Assembly (NCBI RefSeq): GCF_000631985.1
Contig: NZ_JFYN01000009.1
Span: 62,001-126,000, forward strand
Origin: Pseudomonas sp. RIT288
GTDB taxonomy: Bacteria; Pseudomonadota; Gammaproteobacteria; Pseudomonadales; Pseudomonadaceae
Length of the DNA stretch: 64,000 bases
Reading direction: 5' to 3'
Numbering within the stretch: position 1 is the first letter of the stretch; each line of letters starts with the position of its first letter. The notes beneath the pieces are model-generated. The model had not been told where the DNA came from. It made no database searches and was given only the letters and a program-made list of their open reading frames with translations. The translations under genes were made by a program, and so were the position numbers. Of the stretch, positions 1 to 9,146 are shown in pieces.

Positions 1-637
1 CCCAGGCCGTCAGGCGTGAGCCCTGCAGCCATGGCCGGGTTTCATCGGCATAAACCCGCTCGACCATGCCTTCCAGATAGGCCGCACGAATCACCCCCAG
101 CGCCGTACCGAAACCGCCGGTAGCCAAAGCGCCGGTGTTGCAGTGGGTCAGGATTGCCTGGGCATTGCCCTGATGCTTGCGGATCAGATCGACACCGAGC
201 TGAGCCATGGTCAGGTTGGCTTCGCGGTCGCTCTCATGAATGGCAATGGCTTCGGCTTCCAGCGCCACCAGCGGATCGGCATTGTCCTTCAGGCGATCGA
301 GCCGATCGTGCATGCGATTCAGCGCCCAGAACAGGTTGACCGCCGTCGGCCGCGAGTCGGCCAGCAGAGCGAAATCCTCTTCCAGCGCCGCGTACCAGTC
401 GCCGCCTTCGGCCACGCGGGCGCGGGCCGCCAGCACAATGCCATAGGCCGCGCTGATGCCGATCGCCGGCGCGCCACGCACCACCATCGAACGAATGGCT
501 TCAGCTACACCGGCAGCGCTGGTGTAGGCAATCCAGGTTTCCTCGAACGGCAAAATACGCTGATCCAGCAGGTGGAGCGCGCCATCTCGCCAATCGATGG
601 CCTTTACTTTCTCCGCAGCCAACAGTCGATCGCGCAT
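1..637 (-). CDS. mtnA: S-methyl-5-thioribose-1-phosphate isomerase (partial, C-terminus outside window)
   Basis: Converts methylthioribose-1-phosphate to methylthioribulose-1-phosphate in the methionine salvage pathway. The reverse strand from an ATG at 637 reads without a stop to base 1, giving about 212 residues. Family hallmarks are visible: the N-terminal [10 protein letters not shown] block, a [10 protein letters not shown] segment carrying the conserved Cys, and the [17 protein letters not shown] segment at the window edge. The full protein is normally about 350-360 residues, so roughly 40% is missing. It is divergent from mtaD, which acts on the methylthioadenosine of the same pathway, and the two probably share the 108-bp gap as a control region. 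Confidence 0.95.
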   Translation of the reverse strand, partial: MRDRLLAAEKVKAIDWRDGALHLLDQRILPFEETWIAYTSAAGVAEAIRSMVVRGAPAIGISAAYGIVLAARARVAEGGDWYAALEEDFALLADSRPTAVNLFWALNRMHDRLDRLKDNADPLVALEAEAIAIHESDREANLTMAQLGVDLIRKHQGNAQAILTHCNTGALATGGFGTALGVIRAAYLEGMVERVYADETRPWLQGSRLTAW

Positions 638-745
638 CCCTCACCCCGCACTCATGAACAAAAGCCGCCGATTATAGCGATCCCCCCGCGAAGACGCTCG
701 GGTATACTTCGCCATCCTTTACAAAAGCACTGGAACCGACCCTCG

Positions 746-2080
746 ATGCCGAAACCTGCCATTGCGCTCGACTTATTATTGCTGCCGACCTGGCTGGTAC
801 CCGTCGAACCTGCAGGCGTTGTGCTCAAGGAGCATGGCCTGGGCATTCGCGACGGTCGCATCGTGTTTATCGGCCCGCGCGCCGAAGCATTGAAGTGTAA
901 CGCCACTGAAGTCCGCGAATTGCCGGACGTACTGCTCGGCCCGGGCCTGATCAACGCTCACGGGCATGCGGCGATGACCCTGTTCCGTGGCCTGGCCGAC
1001 GACCTGCCACTGATGACCTGGCTGGAAAACCACATCTGGCCGGCCGAAGCCAAATGGGTCGATGAGGATTTCGTCCGTGATGGCACTGACCTGGCGATTG
1101 CCGAGCAGATCAAGGGTGGCATCAGCTGTTTCTCGGACATGTACTTCTTCCCGAAAGTCGCCAGTGAGCGCGTGCACAACAGCGGCATTCGCGCGCAGAT
1201 CGCGATTCCGATCCTCGATTTCCCGATTCCTGGCGCCGCCAGTGCCGATGAGGCCATTCGTCAGGGCGTCGAGCTGTTCGGCGATCTGAAGCATCACGAA
1301 CGGATCAAGATCACCTTCGGCCCACATGCACCCTACACCGTGGGCGACGAGAACCTGGAAAAAATCCGCGTGATCGCCGAAGAGCTGGACGCGTCGATCC
1401 ACATGCACGTCCACGAGACCGCCTTCGAAGTCCAGCAATCGCTGGAGCATCGCGGCGAGCGGCCATTGGCCCGCCTCGGTCGTCTCGGCCTGCTCGGCCC
1501 GCGCTTCCAGGCGGTACACATGACCCAGATCAGCGATGACGATCTGGCATTGCTGGTAGAAAGCAACACCAGCGTGATCCACTGCCCGGAATCGAACCTG
1601 AAGCTGGCCAGCGGTTTCTGCCCGGTGGAGCGCCTGTGGCAGGCTGGCGTGAACGTTGCCGTCGGCACCGATGGCGCAGCGAGCAACAACGACCTCGACC
1701 TGCTCGGCGAAACCCGCACCGCCGCGCTGCTGGCCAAAGCCGTCGCCGGTTCGGCCACCGCGCTGGACGCCCATCGTGCGCTGCGCATGGCCACGCTCAA
1801 TGGCGCACGGGCCCTGGGCATCGAGGCGCAAGTCGGTTCGCTGGAGATCGGCAAGGCTGCGGACATCGTCGCGTTCGACCTGTCCGGGCTGGCCCAGCAA
1901 CCGGTCTATGACCCAGTGTCGCAGCTTATATATGCCACCGGCCGCGACTGCGTGAAACACCTGTGGGTCGCCGGCAAACAATTACTCGACGACCGGCGCC
2001 TGACCCGCCTGGACGAACAACAGCTGGGCGCCACCGCCCGGGCCTGGGGTCAGCGCATCAGCGGCCATACCGAATCGTAA
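746..2080 (+). CDS. mtaD: 5'-methylthioadenosine / S-adenosylhomocysteine deaminase, TRZ/ATZ hydrolase family
   Basis: Metal-dependent amidohydrolase-superfamily enzyme of 444 residues that deaminates 5'-methylthioadenosine to methylthioinosine, the route pseudomonads use in place of a nucleosidase. The metal-binding NAHGHAAMT motif (HxH) sits near residue 70 and the MHVHE and TDGAASNND motifs further on. The open frame extends upstream to 143, but that part overlaps mtnA on the other strand and is compositional. The ATG at 746, opening [16 protein letters not shown], gives the family length. A GC-rich hairpin follows the stop, and ubiG begins 58 bp downstream in the same direction. Confidence 0.93.
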   Translation: MPKPAIALDLLLLPTWLVPVEPAGVVLKEHGLGIRDGRIVFIGPRAEALKCNATEVRELPDVLLGPGLINAHGHAAMTLFRGLADDLPLMTWLENHIWPAEAKWVDEDFVRDGTDLAIAEQIKGGISCFSDMYFFPKVASERVHNSGIRAQIAIPILDFPIPGAASADEAIRQGVELFGDLKHHERIKITFGPHAPYTVGDENLEKIRVIAEELDASIHMHVHETAFEVQQSLEHRGERPLARLGRLGLLGPRFQAVHMTQISDDDLALLVESNTSVIHCPESNLKLASGFCPVERLWQAGVNVAVGTDGAASNNDLDLLGETRTAALLAKAVAGSATALDAHRALRMATLNGARALGIEAQVGSLEIGKAADIVAFDLSGLAQQPVYDPVSQLIYATGRDCVKHLWVAGKQLLDDRRLTRLDEQQLGATARAWGQRISGHTES

Positions 2081-2083
2081 ACA

Positions 2084-2103
2084 CCGCGGAGCAGACTCCG
2101 CGG
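2084..2103 (+). terminator. GC-rich hairpin after mtaD
   Basis: Perfect 8-bp stem CCGCGGAG/CTCCGCGG with a 4-nt loop begins 4 nt after the mtaD stop. The nearest T-run (CCCTTTTC) is about 8 nt further on, so it may be an attenuating or RNA-stabilising hairpin and not a full intrinsic terminator. Confidence 0.45.
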
Positions 2104-2138
2104 CTACAACCCTTTTCAAGTTTTTCGAGGAATAGATC

Positions 2139-2837
2139 ATGAGCAACGTCGACCACGCCGAAATCGCCAAATTCGAAGCCCTGGCCCATCGCTGGTGGGA
2201 CCGTGAAAGCGAATTCAAACCGCTGCACGACATCAACCCGTTGCGCGTCAACTGGATTGACGAGCGGGTCAACCTGGCCGGCAAGAAAGTCCTCGACGTC
2301 GGTTGCGGCGGCGGCATCCTCAGCGAAGCCATGGCCCAGCGCGGCGCCACTGTCATGGGCATCGACATGGGCGAAGCGCCACTGGCGGTTGCGCAACTGC
2401 ATCAGCTGGAGTCCGGCGTCAGCGTCGAATACCGGCAGATCACCGCTGAAGCCCTGGCTGAAGAAATGCCTGAGCAGTTCGACGTCGTGACCTGCCTGGA
2501 AATGCTTGAGCACGTACCGGACCCGTCGTCGGTGATCCGTGCCTGCTACCGCATGGTCAAGCCCGGCGGCCAGGTGTTCTTCTCGACCATCAACCGCAAC
2601 CCGAAGGCGTACCTGTTCGCCATCATCGGCGCCGAATACATCATGAAGCTGTTGCCGCGCGGCACCCACGACTTCAAGAAATTCATCCGCCCGTCCGAGC
2701 TGGGCGCCTGGAGCCGCATCGCCGGCCTGACCGTCAAGGACATCATCGGCCTGACCTACAACCCGCTGACCAAGCACTACAAGCTGGCCAACGACGTTGA
2801 CGTCAATTACATGATCCAGACCCTGCGCGAGGAGTAA
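2139..2837 (+). CDS. ubiG: bifunctional 2-polyprenyl-6-hydroxyphenol methylase / 3-demethylubiquinol 3-O-methyltransferase
   Basis: Catalyses both O-methylations of ubiquinone biosynthesis using S-adenosylmethionine. The 232-residue length is normal for UbiG. The SAM-binding motif I reads [15 protein letters not shown], followed by [12 protein letters not shown] and the [11 protein letters not shown] post-motif. The early [12 protein letters not shown] segment is also typical of UbiG. The ATG follows a GAGGAATAG ribosome site. The stop is 4 bp before the mupP start, so the two are probably co-transcribed. Confidence 0.96.
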   Translation: MSNVDHAEIAKFEALAHRWWDRESEFKPLHDINPLRVNWIDERVNLAGKKVLDVGCGGGILSEAMAQRGATVMGIDMGEAPLAVAQLHQLESGVSVEYRQITAEALAEEMPEQFDVVTCLEMLEHVPDPSSVIRACYRMVKPGGQVFFSTINRNPKAYLFAIIGAEYIMKLLPRGTHDFKKFIRPSELGAWSRIAGLTVKDIIGLTYNPLTKHYKLANDVDVNYMIQTLREE

Positions 2838-2841
2838 GCCG

Positions 2842-3513
2842 ATGGCCATCAGAGCAGTCCTTTTCGACATGGACGGCACCCTGCTCGACACCGCGCCGGA
2901 CTTCATCGCCATCTGCCAGGCGATGCGCGCGGATCGCGGCTTGCCGCCGATGAACGACAAGCACATCCGCGACGAAATCTCCGGCGGTGCCAAAGCCATG
3001 GTCGCGGTGACTTTCTCGATGGACCCGGAATCGCCGGGCTTCGAGGAGCTGCGCCAGGAATTCCTCGAGCGCTATCTGGCCGGTTGCGCCGTTCATAGCA
3101 AGCTGTTCGACGGCATGGGCGAGCTGCTGGCCGACATTGAGCGGGCCAACCTGATCTGGGGCGTGGTCACCAACAAACCGGTACGGTTTGCCGAGCCGAT
3201 CATGCAGCAACTGGGGCTGGCCGAGCGCTCGGCACTGTTGATCTGCCCGGATCACGTGAAAAACAGCAAGCCGGACCCGGAGCCGCTGATCCTCGCGTGC
3301 AAGATGCTTGATCTGGATCCGTCGACGGTTTTGTTTGTGGGCGATGATCTGCGCGATATCGAGTCGGGCCGCGATGCCGGCACCAAGACCTGCGCCGTGA
3401 CCTATGGCTACATACACCCGGACGACAACCCGCGGCACTGGGGCGCGGATGTGGTGGTGGATCATCCGCTGGAATTGCGCAAGGTGCTCGACAACGCCCT
3501 TTGCAGCTGCTGA
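2842..3513 (+). CDS. mupP: N-acetylmuramic acid 6-phosphate phosphatase (HAD superfamily)
   Basis: HAD-type phosphatase of 223 residues. Motif I is [12 protein letters not shown] at residues 8-19, with the nucleophilic aspartate in the first D. Motif II is VVTNKP, and motif III/IV are [10 protein letters not shown] and [12 protein letters not shown]. In pseudomonads the phosphatase encoded directly after ubiG is MupP, which dephosphorylates MurNAc-6P in the AmgK/MurU peptidoglycan recycling shunt. That assignment rests on position and family, since the fold alone would also fit phosphoglycolate phosphatase. The start codon is set by the GAGGAG overlapping the end of ubiG. Confidence 0.88.
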   Translation: MAIRAVLFDMDGTLLDTAPDFIAICQAMRADRGLPPMNDKHIRDEISGGAKAMVAVTFSMDPESPGFEELRQEFLERYLAGCAVHSKLFDGMGELLADIERANLIWGVVTNKPVRFAEPIMQQLGLAERSALLICPDHVKNSKPDPEPLILACKMLDLDPSTVLFVGDDLRDIESGRDAGTKTCAVTYGYIHPDDNPRHWGADVVVDHPLELRKVLDNALCSC

Positions 3514-3520
3514 CCTACCC

Positions 3521-3646
3521 CCTGTGGCGAGGGGATTTATCCCCGATGGGTTGCGAAGCAGCCCGCGCAATCTTTCAGGTCGATTCGATATGCAGGTTTC
3601 ACGACTGCTTCGCAGCCGGTCGGGGATAAATCCCCTCACCACAGGG
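3521..3646. repeat. twin REP-like palindrome, type D (CCTGTGGCGAGGGGATTTAT)
   Basis: Two inverted copies of a GAGGGGATTTATCCCCG unit face each other across a short spacer, the right copy ending in CTCACCACAGGG. It fills the gap between mupP and the SDR gene. The same unit recurs at 56131-56226. Confidence 0.8.
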
Positions 3647-3680
3647 AAGCAGGTCTTCATGAATGGATTGTGAGGTTCTT

Positions 3681-4421
3681 ATGTTTGATTACACCGCCCG
3701 TCCCGAATTGCTCAAGGATCGGGTCATTCTGGTCACCGGTGCCGGTCGCGGCATCGGTGCGGCTGCCGCGAAAACCTACGCCGCCCACGGCGCTACCGTG
3801 CTGCTGCTGGGCAAGACCGAAGCCAATCTGACTCAGGTCTACGACGAGATCGAAGCCGCGGGTCATCCGCAACCGGCGGTGATCCCGTTCAACCTCGAGA
3901 CCGCCCTGCCCCATCAATACGATGAGCTGGCGGCGATGATCGAAACCGAGTTCGGCCACCTCGACGGCCTGCTGCACAACGCCTCGATCATCGGGCCGCG
4001 CACGCCGATCGAACAGCTGTCGGGCGAAAACTTCATGCGAGTCATGCAAGTCAACGTCAACGCCATGTTCATGCTGACCAGCACCCTGCTGCCACTGCTC
4101 AAGCTGTCTCAGGATGCCTCGGTGGTGTTCACCTCCAGCAGCGTCGGGCGCAAGGGCCGAGCCTACTGGGGCGCCTATGGCGTATCGAAGTTCGCCACCG
4201 AAGGCCTGATGCAAACCCTGGCCGACGAAGTCGATGGCGTAGCACCCGTGCGCTCCAACAGCATCAACCCGGGTGGCACTCGTACCAGCATGCGAGCACA
4301 GGCCTATCCAGGGGAAAACCCGCTGAACAATCCGACCCCGGAAGAGATCATGCCGGTGTACCTGTACCTGATGGGCCCGGACAGCACGGGCATCAATGGC
4401 CAGGCCTTCAACGCACAATAA
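3681..4421 (+). CDS. YciK family SDR oxidoreductase
   Basis: Classical short-chain dehydrogenase of 246 residues. The Rossmann glycine motif is TGAGRGIG near residue 18, followed by NNAS-type HNASIIG, and the catalytic set S...Y-x-x-x-K is seen as SSSVGRKG and YGVSK. The opening MFDYTARPELLKDRVILVTG is characteristic of the E. coli YciK group. The ATG at 3681, after TGTGAGG, is preferred over the ATG at 3663, which lies against the repeat. It follows ubiG-mupP in an arrangement conserved among pseudomonads. The physiological substrate is not evident. Confidence 0.9.
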   Translation: MFDYTARPELLKDRVILVTGAGRGIGAAAAKTYAAHGATVLLLGKTEANLTQVYDEIEAAGHPQPAVIPFNLETALPHQYDELAAMIETEFGHLDGLLHNASIIGPRTPIEQLSGENFMRVMQVNVNAMFMLTSTLLPLLKLSQDASVVFTSSSVGRKGRAYWGAYGVSKFATEGLMQTLADEVDGVAPVRSNSINPGGTRTSMRAQAYPGENPLNNPTPEEIMPVYLYLMGPDSTGINGQAFNAQ

Positions 4422-4441
4422 CTGCCATACGTCGCTTTTGT

Positions 4442-4467
4442 TGCCGCGATGGATTACCGTCGCGGCA
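4442..4467 (+). terminator. hairpin downstream of the SDR gene
   Basis: Perfect 8-bp stem TGCCGCGA/TCGCGGCA with a 10-nt loop, 21 bp after the stop. There is no T-tract, so its action as an intrinsic terminator is uncertain. Confidence 0.35.
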
Positions 4468-4576
4468 CACAATTGCCGCCTCGCGCCGTCACACTTCAGT
4501 CAAATATCCGCCACCCGCCCTCGCAGCAAAAAGCCATCCCGTTGATTCATAAAGGTTTTAATAAACCTGAACTGAA

Positions 4577-4592
4577 TGGCACGACTTTCGCT
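4577..4592 (+). promoter_or_regulatory. candidate sigma-54 (RpoN) -24/-12 promoter
   Basis: TGGCACGACTTTCGCT matches the sigma-54 consensus TGGCACG-N4-TTGCW at every defined position except one (C for T beside the -12 GC). The GG and GC are correctly spaced. It points toward the GGDEF gene and would give a leader of roughly 180 nt. Confidence 0.5.
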
Positions 4593-4783
4593 CTAATTTC
4601 CCTCAAAGCATGCCGTGTGAAGGCACTGGGGCCAGGCCGATTTCGATAGCTGACTAATCGTCATCAGGCAGACTAAACTTACGCCAAATGTCCTACGGGA
4701 CTGATGGATCAGTATGACGCGCAGCCCATAGCCGCTCTCACCCAGCCTGTAAGACAGACTTACTGCTTAGGGGCTCACGCCAT

Positions 4784-5710
4784 ATGAAATCACCCTCCCA
4801 GACCAATGCAATTGACTTTGACAGTGCCAAATTGCAACGCCTGGGCTTTGGTCAGCTGCCTCCGCTTCTGGAACGCCCGGCCAGCCTGGCGCAACTGCGT
4901 CAGCAAATGAGCCTGCAACTGCAAACCAGTCTTGAGCCGCAACGAATCCTTGGTCTGTTTTTCCGCGAAGTTCAGCGCCTTGTGCCGCTGGATGCCTTGA
5001 GCTACGTGCATTCGGCCAGCGACTTGCGCCTGGAGTTCGGTGCCCGCGGTCACCATTCGGTCAGCTACAGCCTCAGCCACGAAGGCGAGCACTTGGGCGA
5101 ACTGGTCTTCCGCCGCAACCAGCGCTTCAGCGAGCAGGATCAGGGCAACCTTGAGTCACTGCTGTCGTCGCTGTTATTCCCGATGCGCAACGCCCTGCTC
5201 TACCGCGCGGCAACGCAAAGTGCATTGCGCGACCCGTTGACCGGAACCGGCAACCGGATCGCCATGGAGCAGACCCTGCAACGCGAGATCGACATGTCCC
5301 GCCGGCACCTGCAACCGTTGTCGGTGCTGATGCTCGACATCGACCACTTCAAGCGGGTCAACGACAGCCACGGCCACAGCGCCGGGGATGACGTACTCAA
5401 AGCGGTGGCAGCGTCGATCAAGGATCAACTGCGCAACGTCGACATGGTGTTTCGCTATGGCGGGGAAGAGTTTCTGATCTTGCTGTGCAACACCGGCCGG
5501 GAAGCGGCGGCGATGGTCGGCGAGCGTCTGCGGCATGCCGCGCAGACTGCGGAATACTTCGCGGACGGGCAGTTGATCGACCTGACTGTGAGCCTTGGCT
5601 GCTCGACGCTGTTGCCGGGGGAGTCGGCCGACAGCCTGCTGCGCCGGGCTGACAGTGCGCTGTATGTGGCCAAACGCGAGGGACGTAATCGGTTGGCAAT
5701 GGCGGGCTGA
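4784..5710 (+). CDS. GGDEF diguanylate cyclase
   Basis: 308-residue soluble protein. The C-terminal half is a GGDEF domain with the active-site loop GGEEF at residues 226-230, preceded at the canonical distance by an allosteric I-site RNVD (217-220). It should therefore make c-di-GMP from two GTP and be subject to product inhibition. The N-terminal 140 residues look like a divergent GAF-like sensor, with no transmembrane segment. The ATG follows TTAGGGG. Its position near the ubiG-mupP-yciK block matches a conserved pseudomonad locus. It converges with undA across a twin repeat. Confidence 0.92.
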   Translation: MKSPSQTNAIDFDSAKLQRLGFGQLPPLLERPASLAQLRQQMSLQLQTSLEPQRILGLFFREVQRLVPLDALSYVHSASDLRLEFGARGHHSVSYSLSHEGEHLGELVFRRNQRFSEQDQGNLESLLSSLLFPMRNALLYRAATQSALRDPLTGTGNRIAMEQTLQREIDMSRRHLQPLSVLMLDIDHFKRVNDSHGHSAGDDVLKAVAASIKDQLRNVDMVFRYGGEEFLILLCNTGREAAAMVGERLRHAAQTAEYFADGQLIDLTVSLGCSTLLPGESADSLLRRADSALYVAKREGRNRLAMAG

Positions 5711-5734
5711 GTTCTTCCAGACACCCAAAAACCA

Positions 5735-5825
5735 CTGTAGGAGTGAGCCTGCTCGCGATCCGGTGTGTCAGTCACCCTCTTTGTTGACTGACACACCGTG
5801 ATCGCGAGCAGGCTCACTCCTACAC
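5735..5825. repeat. twin REP-like palindrome, type B (TGTAGGAGTGAGCCTGCTCGCGA)
   Basis: Near-perfect inverted pair whose arms extend through CCGGTGTGTCAGTCA and its complement. It could fold as one long hairpin between the convergent diguanylate cyclase and undA genes and may serve as their shared 3' end. Confidence 0.85.
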
Positions 5826-5845
5826 TTTTGCGGCGTTATGGGCTA

Positions 5846-6640
5846 TCAGCTCTCTACGAGTGTCCGGCGTTCACGCCCGTGCAACGCACGCTCGGCGGTT
5901 TCCAGTTGCATGCAGCGCTCCAGGAACAGGTACATGTAGTCGTAGCTCTTGCACACCGCCTGACGCAGTTCGGTCTGCAGTGCCTTGCTCGGGTTCATGC
6001 CTGCCAGCGTGCAGATGATTTCCAGCGCTTCCCACGGGTGCGCGTCGTCATATTGGGCGTGCATCTTCAGCCACTTCATCGCGCGCTTGCGCTCTTCTTC
6101 CGGGAACGCCGCTGCGTACACGCCGCTAGAACAGACCAGCGCCGACCACTCCCCAGTCGCACCCTCGATGGCGTAGTTAGTGGCGGCGATGGCAACGATC
6201 AGCGAATCAGCCGAGCTCGTATGCCAGCACCAGTGACTCAGCGCATGCAGTTCCGGTGGTACTTGCTGGGCCTGCAGATCCTCCAGGCTGACGCCATGCG
6301 CGCGGCTCCAGTTCAGCCAGTAGTCGGCATGATTGAGTTCAACGCGGATGTTGCGCATCAGCCAGCGGCGCGCCATGTCCTCCCCAGGATGGCGGGCAAA
6401 CCTGGTCTTGGTCAGGTTTTGCGCCATATACAACGCAAACTGTTCAACCACTGGCCAGCCCCCGATCAAGTACTGGCGCATGGTTTTGGCGCTGAGCTTG
6501 TTATCGCGCATGCGCAGGTACAATTCATGTTCGACAACCCGGCGCTTGCTCTCGCTGCAATCCGTAATGAGCTGTTGCGCCCAGGCAGGATAACTTGCAG
6601 CTTCCATGAGTGGTCCGGTTCGGTTGAATGTGTCGATCAC
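5846..6640 (-). CDS. undA: 1-undecene synthase UndA, haem-oxygenase-like di-iron oxidase
   Basis: 264-residue all-helical protein of the TenA/PqqC-like fold. Numbered from a GTG at 6640, preceded by GGAG at 7 nt, the metal ligands known for UndA fall exactly in place: E101 and H104 in VELNHADYW, E159 in NYAIEGATGEW, and H194, D198 and H201 in MHAQYDDAH. The family takes lauric acid to the volatile alkene 1-undecene by oxidative decarboxylation. Genome pipelines usually call it a TenA regulator. The start at the ATG of MEAASY would lose 11 residues and shift this numbering. It lies 46 bp downstream of the GGDEF/EAL gene on the same strand. The assignment is from remembered sequence and ligand numbering, not a search. 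Confidence 0.88.
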   Translation of the reverse strand: MIDTFNRTGPLMEAASYPAWAQQLITDCSESKRRVVEHELYLRMRDNKLSAKTMRQYLIGGWPVVEQFALYMAQNLTKTRFARHPGEDMARRWLMRNIRVELNHADYWLNWSRAHGVSLEDLQAQQVPPELHALSHWCWHTSSADSLIVAIAATNYAIEGATGEWSALVCSSGVYAAAFPEEERKRAMKWLKMHAQYDDAHPWEALEIICTLAGMNPSKALQTELRQAVCKSYDYMYLFLERCMQLETAERALHGRERRTLVES

Positions 6641-6686
6641 TGTTCGGCTCCTTTTGATTTGTGATTGTAAGGATCGGCAAGAGATT

Positions 6687-9146
6687 TCAACGGAACGTGC
6701 CAGGCGCCTTGAACAACAGCGGCTGCGGTCTGGCGGGCCGACTTTGCAAACTGTCGCAGGTAAACAACTGCGGGCGTTCGATGACATAACCCTGAGCGTA
6801 ATCCACCCCGATTTCAAGCAATGCCTGCTCGATCTGAGTTGTTTCTACAAACTCGGCAATTGTCTGCTTACCCATGACATGCCCGATGTGATTGATCACC
6901 TCGACCATAGCGCGGTTAATCGGGTCGTCCAGCATATCCTTTACGAAACTCCCGTCGATCTTCAGGAAGTCTACAGGCAAATGTTTCAGATAAGCGAATG
7001 AAGACATTCCGGCACAAAAATCATCAAGTGAGAAGTAACAACCTAAGCCTTTGAGTTCATTAATAAATCGAATTGCACTGCCAAGATTCGCAATTGCACT
7101 GGTTTCAGTAATTTCAAAACAAATCATTTCAGGGGGTATAGCGTAACTAACAAACTGTTCACGCAGAAAGTGCAAGAACGCGTCATCTCCGATAGTAATG
7201 CCTGAAAGATTAATCGCACACATTGCCAACGGAGCTTCATGTTGTTCGGCAATACATTGGGCAATCACTTTAAAAACATTCTCGACAACCCAACGATCCA
7301 GTTGACTCATCAGGCCATAACGTTCTGCCGCCGGAATGAAACTGTCCGGCAGGATCATCCGTCCGGCTTCGTCGTGCAGACGCAAGAGTATTTCGATGTG
7401 CCCACCGCCATGGGCTGTAGCGCCCAGCGGAGCAATTTCCTGGGCATAGAGGCAGAAGCGGTTTTCCTCCAGCGCCATGTGCAGGCGCTGCACCCAAGCC
7501 ATTTCGCCGAAGCGCAGGGACAGTTCGGAATCGTCGGCATGATAGACCTGGACCCGGTTGCGGCCCTTTTCCTTGGCCATGTAGCAAGCCATGTCGGCGG
7601 CGCGCAATGACGCTTCGAGGGTGGTCGGGGCCTGGGCGATGTGCACCAGGCCGATACTCACGGTGGTCAGGAACGGCCGCCCCTTCCACACAAAGTGCAG
7701 ATTCTGCACGGTCTGGCGCAGGCTCTCGGCAATTTTCTCGGCGGCATCCGGGGCGCAGTTCTCCAGCAGAATGCCGAACTCGTCGCCCCCCAGCCGCGCG
7801 AGGGTGTCGCTCTCGCGCAAGCCCGATTGCAACAGTGTGCAGATGTGCCGCAGCAATTCATCGCCGGCGGCGTGACCGCACGTGTCGTTGACCAGTTTGA
7901 ACTGGTCCAGATCAAGGAACATCAGCGCATGCCGACCGGACTGGCGCGTCAGGTTGTGCAAGGCCTGCTCCAGGCGATATTCGAACTCGCGGCGGTTGGC
8001 CAGACCGGTCAAGGCATCGTGGGTCGCCTGCCACGATAGATTGGCGATGTACTGCCGCTCCTGAGTCATGTCATGCAGCACCAGCACCGTGCCACTGACT
8101 TTCTCGGCATTACGGATCGGCGCCCCCACCAGCGTCACCGAGACCGTACTGCCATCCAGACGCTGAATCAGTTTGGAGTGCTCACTGCCGCCGACCAGTT
8201 GTCCGCTGAGAATATGCTCGATCAGCGTCAGCCCTTCGGCCTGGGCGTTGTCATCCAATAGATTGAACAACGCTGCCAACGGAAGACCCGCCGCGTGCTC
8301 GGACTTCCAGTGCGTCATGGCCTCCGCCGCCGGGTTCATGTAATCGATCGCGCCATTGACGTCGGTGGTGATCACCCCGTCGCCAATCGATTGCAGGGTG
8401 ATGTGTGCCCGATCCTTCTCCAGCTGCAACGCCTGAGCAAAAGCATGCCGCTGCTTGAGCAGTTTGTGGGTACGCAACAGGGCCAGCACGATCAACCCCA
8501 GCGCCGTGGCCAGGTTGGTGAACAGCAGCAGGCGCAGGATCATCCGTGAACCTTCGCCCAAAGCATCGCTGAACGCCTTGGCTGCCGGCGTCACACCGTC
8601 GTTGATGGCAAAGATCTGCGCTTTCCAGTGCTGGATATCAGCCGGCGTCGCGATGTTTTCGCTGATGCCCTGATGCATCTCGCGCGCGACATTGTCCAGT
8701 TGCACCAGATAGGCGTCGCCGATGGTCCAGCGGTCGATCGCGGTTTCCAGATAACTGAAATGACGGAAATTGAGGTACAGCCAGATCAGGCTAGACACAT
8801 CATCGGGATGGTTGCCGCCCTTGAGGATCCCCTCCCGTGCCGCCTGCAGATCCGGCGGCTGACGATCCAGCGCCAGACGCAACTGGTGACCGCCCTGAGG
8901 CACGGCAATCGCTTCCTTGAATTTGAGAAAGATCGCCTCGTCGCGGCTGTCGGCATACAGGTTCAGGTAATAGATGGCGTCCTTCTGGCCCTTGGACCAG
9001 AGACTCTCACCGGCGACATAACCGCGAACGGCCGACAGGACGTAAAGACTCACGCCCCCCAGTAAAGCCTGAAATAACACGACGGCAATAAATGGCCAGA
9101 CGATGCCCAACAACCGTGGCGTTCCGAGAGTCCTTTTATGCTTCAT
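6687..9146 (-). CDS. membrane-bound PAS-GGDEF-EAL dual c-di-GMP protein
   Basis: 819 residues from an ATG at 9146 with AAGGACC just upstream. An N-terminal transmembrane helix and a second near residue 210 (LLLFTNLATALGLIVLALL) bracket a periplasmic sensor. Next come a PAS domain (ITLQSIGDGVITTDVNGA), a GGDEF domain with intact GGDEF at 453-457 and an RESD I-site, and an EAL domain. The EAL signature reads EILLRL from E585. Other phosphodiesterase residues look present (INLSG, FEITET, LDDF, LKIDG, E in AEFVETTQ). Both activities therefore look possible, and net direction cannot be read from sequence. It is divergent from the large toxin-like gene. Confidence 0.9.
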   Translation of the reverse strand: MKHKRTLGTPRLLGIVWPFIAVVLFQALLGGVSLYVLSAVRGYVAGESLWSKGQKDAIYYLNLYADSRDEAIFLKFKEAIAVPQGGHQLRLALDRQPPDLQAAREGILKGGNHPDDVSSLIWLYLNFRHFSYLETAIDRWTIGDAYLVQLDNVAREMHQGISENIATPADIQHWKAQIFAINDGVTPAAKAFSDALGEGSRMILRLLLFTNLATALGLIVLALLRTHKLLKQRHAFAQALQLEKDRAHITLQSIGDGVITTDVNGAIDYMNPAAEAMTHWKSEHAAGLPLAALFNLLDDNAQAEGLTLIEHILSGQLVGGSEHSKLIQRLDGSTVSVTLVGAPIRNAEKVSGTVLVLHDMTQERQYIANLSWQATHDALTGLANRREFEYRLEQALHNLTRQSGRHALMFLDLDQFKLVNDTCGHAAGDELLRHICTLLQSGLRESDTLARLGGDEFGILLENCAPDAAEKIAESLRQTVQNLHFVWKGRPFLTTVSIGLVHIAQAPTTLEASLRAADMACYMAKEKGRNRVQVYHADDSELSLRFGEMAWVQRLHMALEENRFCLYAQEIAPLGATAHGGGHIEILLRLHDEAGRMILPDSFIPAAERYGLMSQLDRWVVENVFKVIAQCIAEQHEAPLAMCAINLSGITIGDDAFLHFLREQFVSYAIPPEMICFEITETSAIANLGSAIRFINELKGLGCYFSLDDFCAGMSSFAYLKHLPVDFLKIDGSFVKDMLDDPINRAMVEVINHIGHVMGKQTIAEFVETTQIEQALLEIGVDYAQGYVIERPQLFTCDSLQSRPARPQPLLFKAPGTFR

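Larger units (their letters stand above)
4422..4783. other. 362-bp intergenic region upstream of the diguanylate cyclase
   Basis: Contains a hairpin after the SDR gene (4442-4467), a sigma-54-like promoter (4577-4592) and about 190 bp of apparent 5' leader. The leader has a small GTAAG/CTTAC hairpin close to the start codon. No credible coding sequence was found here. Confidence 0.5.

Noticed and set aside
143..745. Long in-frame extension of mtaD upstream of its ATG
   Set aside because: It lies entirely over mtnA on the opposite strand. The extension has no family similarity, and the ATG at 746 gives the normal protein length.
5846..6640. TenA-type thiaminase or transcriptional activator
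   Set aside because: No thiamine genes are nearby, and the six UndA metal ligands fit exactly, so the oxidase reading is preferred.
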